Origin: Flavobacterium sp. J27
GTDB taxonomy: Bacteria; Bacteroidota; Bacteroidia; Flavobacteriales; Flavobacteriaceae
Assembly: GCF_004303025.1 (NCBI RefSeq)
Contig: NZ_PJQW01000006.1
Location: forward strand, 198,185-262,184
Length of the DNA: 64,000 bases
Reading direction: 5' to 3'
The position numbers and the translations under genes were made by a program. This document shows, one piece after another, positions 34,532 to 41,758 of the stretch. Each line of letters starts with the position of its first letter. The first letter of the stretch is position 1. Under the pieces are notes generated by a model. It saw only the letters and a program-made list of their open reading frames with translations, did not search any database and was not told the origin of the DNA.

Positions 34532-35452
34532 ATGAAATCAGAAATAGTCTCATTTAAAAACCTTTATGATACTTATTCATCAATGGGTTTACCTGTAGTT
34601 ACTGTTTCTGACAATGAAGGTTTTACAATAAATAATCTTCAAAAATTGCATCCTAATTTGCCATTTAAATCTATAGGATATAGACCTAATTATTTTTCTT
34701 TTCTATTTGTAAAAAAAGCGAAAGGAAAATACACCACAGATGATGTTTCTTTTAATACCGAACCTGGAACAATTTATTTTACTAATCCTGGACATTTTAA
34801 ATCGTTTGAATGGTATGAAATTGATGAGGTTTATCTAATTACAGTTACTGAAAGTTTTTTAAAAGAACATGTACATGCTAGTATTTTTAAAGAGTTTCCT
34901 TTTTTACTATCTGAAACTGTTTATCCACAAACTTTAAAGGAAAAAGATTTCAATGAATTTGAAACTATATATCTTCAGATTGAAAAGGAATTTCTTTCAA
35001 ATTCTACCTTTAAAAATAAGATTATAGGTAACTTTTTGGTTATCTTGTTATTAAAAATTAAAGAATCCTTTTGGAATAATTATAATCCAATATACGAAGG
35101 AAATAAAAGTTCAAGAATAGTTAAGCAGTTTAAAAAAGATTTAGAACAGCATTTTAGAGAGTTACTTTCGGATAAAGTAGATAAACAAAACCGTGTAAAA
35201 GATTTTGCTAATCTTCAAAACCTGCATGAAAACTACTTAAACAATGTAATTAAAAGTAAAACAGGAAAGTCTGTAAGTAATTGGATTTCAGATAAAATTA
35301 TTATCGAGTCCAAATCTCTTCTGAAAAATTCAGAACTATCTGTAAAAGAAATTGCTTTTAAATTAGGTTTTTTAGAACTCTCTCATTTTAGTAATTACTT
35401 TAAAAAACACACCCAAAATACTCCTGAAGAATACAGAAAATCAGATAATTAA
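34532..35452 (+). CDS. AraC-family regulator, 306 aa, before SDR pair
   Basis: The sensor half has NYFSFLFVKKAKGKYTTDDV and GTIYFTNPGHFKSF, a cupin-like region. The double HTH at about 205-303 has NLQNLHENYLNNVIKSKTGK and VKEIAFKLGFLELSHFSNYF. It is followed on the same strand by SDR, a DUF1097-like membrane gene and another SDR. The shared promoter block at 35517 lies between it and the first SDR. Ligand unknown. Confidence 0.85.
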   Translation: MKSEIVSFKNLYDTYSSMGLPVVTVSDNEGFTINNLQKLHPNLPFKSIGYRPNYFSFLFVKKAKGKYTTDDVSFNTEPGTIYFTNPGHFKSFEWYEIDEVYLITVTESFLKEHVHASIFKEFPFLLSETVYPQTLKEKDFNEFETIYLQIEKEFLSNSTFKNKIIGNFLVILLLKIKESFWNNYNPIYEGNKSSRIVKQFKKDLEQHFRELLSDKVDKQNRVKDFANLQNLHENYLNNVIKSKTGKSVSNWISDKIIIESKSLLKNSELSVKEIAFKLGFLELSHFSNYFKKHTQNTPEEYRKSDN

Positions 35453-35516
35453 TCATAATCTTTGATTTTTGCAATCTTATCTTTAATTCTTACAACGATT
35501 ACCTTATAGGCTATTT

Positions 35517-35542
35517 GCAATTTTGTACTGTCGATAATGACC
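35517..35542 (+). promoter_or_regulatory. Promoter block shared with 16501 and 18036, before SDR 35562
   Basis: GCAATTTTGTACTGTCGATA then ATGACC, 45 bases before the ATG. It aligns with the block before the exported thioredoxin-like gene in most positions. The GTC/GAC arms are kept though the palindrome is weaker. Confidence 0.55.
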
Positions 35543-35561
35543 TAATAAAATTCAAATAGAT

Positions 35562-36302
35562 ATGAATAATTTAAAAAACAAAGTTATCCTTATAACAGGA
35601 TCATCTAGAGGAATTGGAGCAGCAATTGCCCTAAAAGCTTCAACTGTTGGAGCAAAAGTAATTATCAATTATGCTGGAAGTAAAGAGCCTGCTGAGAAGC
35701 TTGTCAATGAAATTAAAACAAATGGAGGACAGGCATTAGCTATCCAAGCTGATGTAAGTAAATCGGAAGAGGTAAAACGTCTTTTTGAAGAAGGCATCGC
35801 TCATTATGGTAAAATTGATGTTTTGGTAAACAATGCGGGTATAATGATTAACAAACTCATCAAAGATACTACCGATGAGGATTTTGACCGTCATTTCAAT
35901 ATTAACGTGAAAGGAGTATTCAATACCTTGAGAGAAGCGGCAACCAAACTTTCAGAGAATGGTAGTATTATTAATTTTTCGACTTCTGTAAATAGAATTA
36001 TGCTTCCTACTTATGGTACTTATGTAGCTACAAAATCAGCTGTAGAGCAATTAACTAGAGTTTTTTCTAAAGAAATTGGTTCCAGAGGGATTACTGTAAA
36101 TTCTGTTTCTCCAGGTCCTACAAATACTGAACTTTTTACAAATGGAAAATCAGAAGAAGTAATCAATAGATTAGCCGCTCTTTCTTCATTCAATAGAATT
36201 GGTGAAACCGATGATATTGCCAACGTTGTATTATTCTTAGCGACTGATGAAGCGAAATGGATTAACGCTCAGAATATTGGTGTTAATGGTGGAATGTCTT
36301 AA
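35562..36302 (+). CDS. Short-chain dehydrogenase, FabG-like, 246 aa
   Basis: VILITGSSRGIGAAIALKAS near residue 8, VLVNNAGIMINK near 85 and NFSTSVNRIMLPTYGTYVAT followed by K, with the Tyr-x-x-x-Lys and Ser. The ending INAQNIGVNGGMS is the classical glycine-rich tail. It belongs to the 3-ketoacyl-ACP-reductase-like or glucose-dehydrogenase-like SDRs, often misnamed FabG. It heads a three-gene run (SDR, membrane protein, SDR) behind an AraC regulator. A further SDR is at 36798. Confidence 0.87.
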   Translation: MNNLKNKVILITGSSRGIGAAIALKASTVGAKVIINYAGSKEPAEKLVNEIKTNGGQALAIQADVSKSEEVKRLFEEGIAHYGKIDVLVNNAGIMINKLIKDTTDEDFDRHFNINVKGVFNTLREAATKLSENGSIINFSTSVNRIMLPTYGTYVATKSAVEQLTRVFSKEIGSRGITVNSVSPGPTNTELFTNGKSEEVINRLAALSSFNRIGETDDIANVVLFLATDEAKWINAQNIGVNGGMS

Positions 36303-36313
36303 TTTATTTAGTT

Positions 36314-36793
36314 ATGAAAACATTTATAAACGCCATAATTTTAGGATTATTTGGAGCGGTTGCAGTTACCATTTCTTTTCTTTTTCAATGGCAAACTTGG
36401 GTTTTATTTTTGGCTTGGGTAAGTTATTACCTATTCGGAAAATCCATTAAAAATTCTATTCCAATTTTAATTCAGATAATCTTAGGAATCGTAATGGGAA
36501 TAGCTATACAAACATCAAGTAAAATCTTTGTAGATTGGTTTGGGAGTATTGGTTTTCAATTGGCTGTATTCCTTTTTATTGGTTCTCTTGCATTTCTCAC
36601 AAAAATAAAGGGATTAAACAATATTCCAGCTTGGTTTATTGGACTTATAATACTATTTGGAGCTCATCCAAAAATTGAAATAGAATCTATGATTGTACTT
36701 CTCATAACCATAGTAGCAGGATTTACATTTGCTTGGTTAAATGATACCTCTCTCAAAATTGTTTCAAAAAATATTTCAAAAATTAATAGATAA
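36314..36793 (+). CDS. DUF1097-like membrane protein, 159 aa
   Basis: Five hydrophobic helices with short loops cover the chain. The sequence AVTISFLFQWQTWVLFLAWV followed by SYYLFG resembles the start of DUF1097 proteins (the E. coli YcdZ type). No catalytic motif. It lies 11 bases after the first SDR and its stop is four bases before the next start, so it is a member of the SDR operon. A transporter or channel for the SDR substrate is possible but only an inference. Confidence 0.6.
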   Translation: MKTFINAIILGLFGAVAVTISFLFQWQTWVLFLAWVSYYLFGKSIKNSIPILIQIILGIVMGIAIQTSSKIFVDWFGSIGFQLAVFLFIGSLAFLTKIKGLNNIPAWFIGLIILFGAHPKIEIESMIVLLITIVAGFTFAWLNDTSLKIVSKNISKINR

Positions 36794-36797
36794 AAAA

Positions 36798-37550
36798 ATG
36801 AAAATACTAAATAATAAAGTAGCATTAATTACGGGTTCTGCAAGAGGTTTAGGAAAGGCAATAGCAGAACGTTATGCTTCGCTAGGAGCTAATATAGTAA
36901 TCAATTATTCAAGAGATAAAGCTTCTGCTGATGAAGTAGTATCGAACATTTCTGCCATGGGTGTTAAAGTTATTGCTGTTCAAGCTGATGTTAGTAAAGT
37001 AGCAGATATTCAAAAACTTTTTGATGAAGCTATTAATGCGTTTGGTAAAATTGATATTGTTGTGGCAAATGCAGGAATTGAAATGGTAGAAACTCCTGTT
37101 ACAGCGTTTACCGAAGAACAGTTTGACCGTTTGTTTTCTATCAACACTAAAGGAGCTTATTTTACAATGCAGCAAGCTGCTAAAACTGTTGAAGATAAAG
37201 GTCGTATTATTTACATAGCTTCAAGTACTACTGCATTTCCCGTACAAGGTATGGCAGTATATGGTGGTAGTAAAATAACTCCGAGATATATGGTTGATGT
37301 ATTGTCAAAAGAGATTGGGCATCGTGGTGTAACAGTAAATTCTATTATCCCTTTTGCCGTTGATCACTCCGGTATATTTGCTGAAGCAGGTAGTTATCCA
37401 GAGCTAAGAAAATCGTTGATAGATAGTTGTCCTATGAATCGATTAGCTGAAGTGGAAGATGTAGCAAATATTGCTGAATTTTTCGCGAGCGATTTATCAT
37501 CATTTGTAAATGGTCAACATTTGTTAGTTAATGGTGGTGCAACTCAATAA
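36798..37550 (+). CDS. Short-chain dehydrogenase, FabG-like, 250 aa
   Basis: The start chosen is the ATG at 36798, four bases after the preceding stop. An earlier in-frame ATG at 36741 overlaps the membrane gene. Motifs: VALITGSARGLGKAIAERYA near residue 8, VVANAGIEMV near 85, IASSTTAFPVQGMAVYGGSK with the Ser and Tyr-x-x-x-Lys. The end NGQHLLVNGGATQ is FabG-like. It is similar to the SDR at 35562 and follows the DUF1097-like gene in one operon. Confidence 0.87.
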   Translation: MKILNNKVALITGSARGLGKAIAERYASLGANIVINYSRDKASADEVVSNISAMGVKVIAVQADVSKVADIQKLFDEAINAFGKIDIVVANAGIEMVETPVTAFTEEQFDRLFSINTKGAYFTMQQAAKTVEDKGRIIYIASSTTAFPVQGMAVYGGSKITPRYMVDVLSKEIGHRGVTVNSIIPFAVDHSGIFAEAGSYPELRKSLIDSCPMNRLAEVEDVANIAEFFASDLSSFVNGQHLLVNGGATQ

Positions 37551-37559
37551 TTAATTTAC

Positions 37560-37977
37560 ATGAAAATTAAAAATATAATCTTCTTTTTGACTACAGGTTT
37601 ATTCCTAGCCTGTGGTCAAAAAAAAAATTCAAATCAAATTCAATTAACTGCAATGGATACTACAAAATTGACAAATAAAACAGTTAAAGAAGCATTTGAA
37701 GCTTGGCAAAAAAGCGGATACTATTAATTGGTTGGCATTTTTTATTTCAGATGCAAAATTGCTAGATGATGGCAATCCTAGAGATTTTATTAAATTTTCA
37801 ACTAAGACAATTGGCAGAGAATATTTTACAAGTATTGATAAAGTAGAGAATAATGGATTGGACATTTATGGACAATTCCATAGTGATACTTGGGGCGATT
37901 TTAGAACCTATTTTAAATTCTATCTTAACAAAGATGACAAAATTTATAGACTAGAAATTGGACAAGCTAATTATTAA
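37560..37977 (+). pseudogene. NTF2-like lipoprotein, frameshifted at an A6 run
   Basis: The first part encodes a lipoprotein leader MKIKNIIFFLTTGLFLACGQ (Cys lipobox) and runs to KEAFEAWQKSGYY before a stop. The +1 frame from about 37714 continues as ADTINWLAFFISDAKLLDDG and DKVENNGLDIYGQFHSDTWG to the stop at 37977. Removing one A from the run 37708-37713 joins them as EAWQKADTINWLAFF, matching the SnoaL/NTF2-like proteins of Bacteroidota. It could be a true pseudogene, phase variation or a sequencing error. It follows the SDR by ten bases, probably in the same operon. Confidence 0.8.
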
Positions 37978-38054
37978 TTTAAAAATTTATTTCGTATTAA
38001 AACATTAATTAATATTGCTAAGCTTTATTTTTAAATACTTTTCTCAAAGTAATA

Positions 38055-38121
38055 TCCCAAAAAGTATCAATTCAGTTTTTTTATCAAAAAAATATTCAAA
38101 ACAAGAAGATGCTTTTTGGGA
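38055..38121. repeat. Inverted repeat between NTF2-like pseudogene and SDR
   Basis: TCCCAAAAAGTATC (38055-38068) and GATGCTTTTTGGGA (38108-38121) pair with one G-U. The loop is long (39 bases) and no T-run follows, so it is not a typical terminator. Confidence 0.45.
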
Positions 38122-38143
38122 ATAATTAATTATAAATTTTATG

Positions 38144-38875
38144 TTACCAAGGACTAATTTCTGTTTCAAAATCATTACTAAAGAAAAATCCAGTTGGGGC
38201 GTCATAGCTTGTTAAAGTATGTTTTATAATAAAATTAGCTGCACTTTCTACCGTACCAGGACCACTATAATTATTAAAATCCGTAGCAGTATAACCTGGA
38301 TCAATAGCATTTACTTTAAAAGGTAAATCTTTAAGTTCATAGGCTAGTAAAATTGTATAAGTGTTTACAAGTGCCTTAGAAGGAACATAACTTGCTAATT
38401 TTACATTATAATATTTCCAATTGGGATTAGAATGTAAATTTAAAGAACCAAGACCAGACGTAATATTACTTATCCTTGGGGCTTCAGATTTTCTTAGTAA
38501 ATCCATAAATATCTGAGTAACTCTTATTGTACCAAAATAATTAGTATCAAAAACTTCTTGAATATCGCCAATTTCTGTAGTTAAAACACTTTCTGGAAAT
38601 CCTTTACTAATCCCTGCATTATTTATTAAAACATCTAATTTACCCTGTTCATTTTCTATAATATTTTTAGCCTCTAAAATTGTTTCTTCATTAGTAACAT
38701 CAATTTTAATTGCTTTTACATTATGAAATCCATTTTTTAATAATTCTTTCACAACGATATTTCCTTTTTCAATATTTCTGCTCCCTAAGTAAACAAATAA
38801 ACCTTTTTTAGAAAGTTGTTTCGCTGTTTCAAGACCAATACTTCTATTTGCTCCTGTAATTAATACTGTTTTCAT
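38144..38875 (-). CDS. Short-chain dehydrogenase/reductase, module B, with odd Rossmann motif
   Basis: 243 residues, a close relative of the module A SDR at 8797 with the same architecture: INNAGISKG near 83, NLHSNPNWKYYNVKLASYVP then SK, and an EISPW ending like EIPW in the paralog. The cofactor motif reads TGANRSIG (residues 7-14), with Ser replacing the middle Gly of TGxxxGIG. It follows a Crp/Fnr gene on the same strand, with the palindrome between them. NAD(P)H-linked carbonyl reduction is inferred. The Ser could reduce or change cofactor binding. Confidence 0.85.
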   Translation of the reverse strand: MKTVLITGANRSIGLETAKQLSKKGLFVYLGSRNIEKGNIVVKELLKNGFHNVKAIKIDVTNEETILEAKNIIENEQGKLDVLINNAGISKGFPESVLTTEIGDIQEVFDTNYFGTIRVTQIFMDLLRKSEAPRISNITSGLGSLNLHSNPNWKYYNVKLASYVPSKALVNTYTILLAYELKDLPFKVNAIDPGYTATDFNNYSGPGTVESAANFIIKHTLTSYDAPTGFFFSNDFETEISPW

Positions 38876-38899
38876 ATTTCTTTTTTTAAATTATAAAAA

Positions 38900-38944
38900 C
38901 AAAATTAAAAAGCAAAAAAATGATAACATTTGCCATTTGGCAAA
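38900..38944 (-). promoter_or_regulatory. Crp/Fnr-type palindrome plus -7 box before module B SDR
   Basis: On the minus strand TTTGCCAAATGGCAAA (38929-38944), 21 bases, then TAATTTTG (38900-38907). Relative to the module A site both arms changed together (A/T pair to G/C pair), keeping the palindrome. Confidence 0.75.
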
Positions 38945-38951
38945 AAGCATT

Positions 38952-39521
38952 TTATCTTATATTTTTTCTAATTCTGCTTAAAGAAGATTGAGTAATTCCT
39001 AGATAAGATGCTAAATAAGATAGAGGAATTCTATTGGCAAGATTTGGATATTTTTCTAAAAAAATCAAATAACTTGTTGTGGCATCGTGTGCAACAATCG
39101 AACTAATTCTTTCCACTTTTTGAAGTAATGCTTTTGAAATTATTTTATGAACAATTAAATCCCATCCCACAATAGTGTTGAGTAATTCTTGCCAGTCTTT
39201 TTTATAGAATACTATAATTTTACAATCAGTTACAGCTTGCACATAAGCTATAGACGGTATTTGATTTTCAAAACTTTCTAAGTCAACAACTATATTATTT
39301 TCTTCAATAAAATATTTAGTAATTTCTTCACTTTTATTATTATAGTATGTTACCCTTGCAATCCCTTCAATTATAAAACCAAATTGTTGCGAAATCTTTC
39401 CAGCTTCTAAATAGTAATCATCTCGTTTAAGTTGTATTTGTTTTGCCTTATTTGATATCAAATCTATTTGTTGCTGGTTTAAATTGCCAAATTGCAAGAT
39501 ATAGTCAAAAAATTTTTTCAT
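38952..39521 (-). CDS. Crp/Fnr-family transcriptional regulator, module B, 189 aa
   Basis: Close paralog of the regulator at 8157. The N-terminal barrel has QFGFIIEGIARVTYYNNKSE. The HTH has IPLSYLASYLGITQSSLSRI, nearly the same as in module A, so both should read the same operator. The next gene on the strand is the SDR. Its ATG is four bases after TACTTTAG (39526-39533), a one-mismatch -7 box, again box-N4-ATG. Probably an activator of the SDR; its ligand is not known. Confidence 0.85.
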   Translation of the reverse strand: MKKFFDYILQFGNLNQQQIDLISNKAKQIQLKRDDYYLEAGKISQQFGFIIEGIARVTYYNNKSEEITKYFIEENNIVVDLESFENQIPSIAYVQAVTDCKIIVFYKKDWQELLNTIVGWDLIVHKIISKALLQKVERISSIVAHDATTSYLIFLEKYPNLANRIPLSYLASYLGITQSSLSRIRKNIR

Positions 39522-39581
39522 TCAGCTAAAGTAATATGAATTTTTAACCCTGTATTTGTCTTTTGTCAAAAAAAAATGAAT

Positions 39582-40187
39582 TTATTTAATCTGTTCAACA
39601 AGTTCTAGTCGCTTTACAATGCTATTCTTTTTCAACAAGGTTCCAGGTGATAATACTGCATTGGCTCCAATTTTTGAATTATCTCCAACTAATGAGCCAA
39701 ATTTATCACTCTTGGTTTCTATTATTTTGCTGTCATGTAATATTTTAATTTGTTTATTTTCTCTCTCGTTATAATGATTAGCACAAATGGAACCTGCTTC
39801 AAAATTTATGTTTTTACCAAGGATACTATTTCCAATATAGTTAAAATGAGCAACAGTTGTATTGTCAAAAAGTATAGATTGTTTTATTTCTGAACTTGGT
39901 CCAATTTTAACATGTTGGCTTAAAAAAAGTGGGCCTCTTAAGTATGCATTTGCACCAATAAAACTATTTTTAGAAACAATGATAGAGCCTTTCATAACTA
40001 CGCCTTGTTCAATTGTCGCTGTTTTGTGTATGGCAATGTTATTTTCAATTACATATTCGTCACTTAATGTTTTTAAACATTCACGTAATATGTTGTCCAA
40101 ATCGTTAATTAACTCCCATGGTTGTAAATTATTTTTTTTTAAAAATGTCTTTTCATAACCATCTATATATTCTTCAATTTCTATCAT
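39582..40187 (-). CDS. LpxA-family acyltransferase-like protein, left-handed beta helix, 201 aa
   Basis: After an alpha-helical start (1-60), hexapeptide-type repeats form a left-handed helix: AIHKTATIEQGVVMKGSIIV, FIGANAYLRGPLFLSQHVKI and GSSAEIKQ-like turns. The C-terminal part has DKFGSLVGDNSKIGANAVLS and PGTLLKK. Transferases of this fold move acyl or nucleotidyl groups; the donor is not visible. A 56-aa gene ends 15 bases upstream, forming a pair. It sits between two Crp modules with no clear link to them. Confidence 0.7.
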   Translation of the reverse strand: MIEIEEYIDGYEKTFLKKNNLQPWELINDLDNILRECLKTLSDEYVIENNIAIHKTATIEQGVVMKGSIIVSKNSFIGANAYLRGPLFLSQHVKIGPSSEIKQSILFDNTTVAHFNYIGNSILGKNINFEAGSICANHYNERENKQIKILHDSKIIETKSDKFGSLVGDNSKIGANAVLSPGTLLKKNSIVKRLELVEQIK

Positions 40188-40202
40188 TATTTTTTAATTT
40201 TT

Positions 40203-40373
40203 TTATCTGTTTTTTAATTGATAATGGATCGATGTATATAATTTTACTTTTGCTATGTCTTCTTTTTTAGCACTGTGTATTACTTTTTCAAAACATTCTC
40301 CAATAGATTGACCGTTATTTTCAAAATAGGCGTTTTTAGTCCTTACTAGATATTGTTTTACTGTTGCATTCAT
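40203..40373 (-). CDS. Small protein, 56 aa, upstream of the beta-helix gene
   Basis: Found by reading the minus strand from the ATG at 40371-40373 to the TAA at 40203-40205. The product begins MNATVKQYLVRTKNAYFENN and ends with SIHYQLKNR; it is polar and mostly helical, with one cysteine (GECFEKVIHSAKK). No known family. It precedes the beta-helix gene by 15 bases on the same strand, which argues for a real gene. A truncated leftover of a larger protein is also possible. Confidence 0.5.
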   Translation of the reverse strand: MNATVKQYLVRTKNAYFENNGQSIGECFEKVIHSAKKEDIAKVKLYTSIHYQLKNR

Positions 40374-40503
40374 TTTATTTATTCAACATTTTTGTTTTTA
40401 CTTTGTTTTTTGGTATATAGTAAAGAAATTAAAATTTATAAATTTCTAATTTTAAAAGAAAAATAATTGTTTTACTATACTTTACATTCATTCTAGATGT
40501 AAG

Positions 40504-40833
40504 TTATTCAACAGTTACCATTTTGAGCCCAATTATTGAGACTATTAATGTACAAAGAAAAAAAATACGTAGAGCGGTAGCAGGTTCTTTAAAAACAAAG
40601 ATACCAATTAAGACTGTACCAACTGCACCAATACCAGTCCAAATCGCATAAGCAGTTCCAATTGGTAAAGTTTGAGTCGCTTTGATAAGTAAAGTCATAC
40701 TTAAAAAAAGAGCGAAAAGGAAGCCAATGTACCAAAAATACATTTCATTTCCTGTGGTTTGTTTGGCCTTACCTAAGCAATAAGCAAAACCCACTTCAAA
40801 TAAGCCTGCAATGATTAAAATGACCCAGTTCAT
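40504..40833 (-). CDS. SMR-family multidrug efflux transporter (SugE/EmrE-like), 109 aa
   Basis: Four transmembrane helices in about 109 residues, the SMR norm. The essential glutamate is in NWVILIIAGLFEVGFAYCLG (helix 1). Helix 2-4 motifs MTLLIKATQTLPIGTAYAIW and FFLCTLIVSIIGLKMV are typical of the SugE/GdX branch that exports guanidinium or quaternary ammonium cations. The start at 40833 is chosen because the promoter-like region (AATCTTTG at 40846-40853) would leave the longer start at 40848 outside the transcript. It is downstream of a Crp/Fnr gene. A remnant of a relative is at 7908. Confidence 0.87.
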   Translation of the reverse strand: MNWVILIIAGLFEVGFAYCLGKAKQTTGNEMYFWYIGFLFALFLSMTLLIKATQTLPIGTAYAIWTGIGAVGTVLIGIFVFKEPATALRIFFLCTLIVSIIGLKMVTVE

Positions 40834-40845
40834 TTCTTTTTTTTG

Positions 40846-40890
40846 CAAAGATTGTTATTTGATAGCTATTGTTATTTTACAAATGTTAAA
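40846..40890 (-). promoter_or_regulatory. Degenerate Crp/Fnr-type site and -7 box before the SMR gene
   Basis: Minus strand: TTTAACATTTGTAAAA (40875-40890), 21 bases, AATCTTTG (40846-40853). It is three or so changes away from the module A/B palindromes and has the same spacing to the -7-like box. Confidence 0.55.
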
Positions 40891-40897
40891 AAATAAT

Positions 40898-41461
40898 TTA
40901 TTTTAGTTCGGCTCTAATTCTACTTAAAGTTACTTGCGTAATACCTAAATAGGAAGCAATATAACCGAGTTGTACTCTTTGAATTACTTCAGGGTTATTT
41001 TTTAAGAGTTCTTTGTAGCGCTCAGTTGCTGTTTTAAATTGTTGTGCCAATAGCCTTTCTTCCGTTTTTATAAGTTCGATTTCTGCAAATTTTCTACCCC
41101 AATTGGCTATTTGAATGTCTTTTTCAAATAATTCTTGTAATTTTATTGCGTTAATTTCGTATAAGGTACTCTCTTCTAGCAATTCGATATCTTCGTAACC
41201 TTTTTCATTTAAAACATAGCTTTTCATAGAAATGATAGGGTCTCCTTCTTTACAAAATAAAAATGTAATTTCATTATCTAGTGTTGTTGTATAGATTCTT
41301 ACAATTCCTTTTTTGATGAAATAAATACTACTTTCCATTTTATTTGCTCTAAGTACGATGTGTCCTTTTGGAAAAGAAACTTCGGTACTAATTTGTTTGA
41401 ACAATAATTTTGAAGTTGAAGATAATGGGTAAATTGTATCGAGTATGGTGTCGAGAAGCAT
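40898..41461 (-). CDS. Crp/Fnr-family transcriptional regulator, 187 aa, beside SMR gene
   Basis: Third regulator of the Crp/Fnr type in the window, more distant from the other two. The N-terminal barrel has FPKGHIVLRANKMESSIYFI and GIVRIYTTTLDNEITFLFCK. The HTH is VQLGYIASYLGITQVTLSRI, similar in the recognition helix to modules A and B. The stop is 64 bases before the SMR start, with an operator-like sequence between. Likely activates the SMR gene in response to its toxic substrate. Confidence 0.82.
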   Translation of the reverse strand: MLLDTILDTIYPLSSTSKLLFKQISTEVSFPKGHIVLRANKMESSIYFIKKGIVRIYTTTLDNEITFLFCKEGDPIISMKSYVLNEKGYEDIELLEESTLYEINAIKLQELFEKDIQIANWGRKFAEIELIKTEERLLAQQFKTATERYKELLKNNPEVIQRVQLGYIASYLGITQVTLSRIRAELK

Positions 41462-41758
41462 GTGTTGTTTTTACCTTTTTGAAATAGAAGTTAATTTTTC
41501 TCATTAATTGGAATGAAAAACAAAGATAAAAATTATACTTATGATTTAATTATAAGTAACCAAATTTACATTTACACGAAAATATTTCTAAACTAATGTT
41601 TCTTTTTTCTTTTTAATTTTATTATTGTAAGTCTGAGAAGAATATAGAATAAGTTAGACTGTTATTAGGGTATTTTTTCGAAAAAAGGATTGCAATAATT
41701 CAATTTAAAGAGATTATTAATAAAGTTACTGTTTATAATAGATATTGATGGTAGTTTT

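Noticed and set aside
37708..37713. Programmed ribosomal frameshift at the A6 run
   Set aside because: The needed shift is +1, while A-rich slippery sites of the dnaX type give -1; no stimulating structure is seen.
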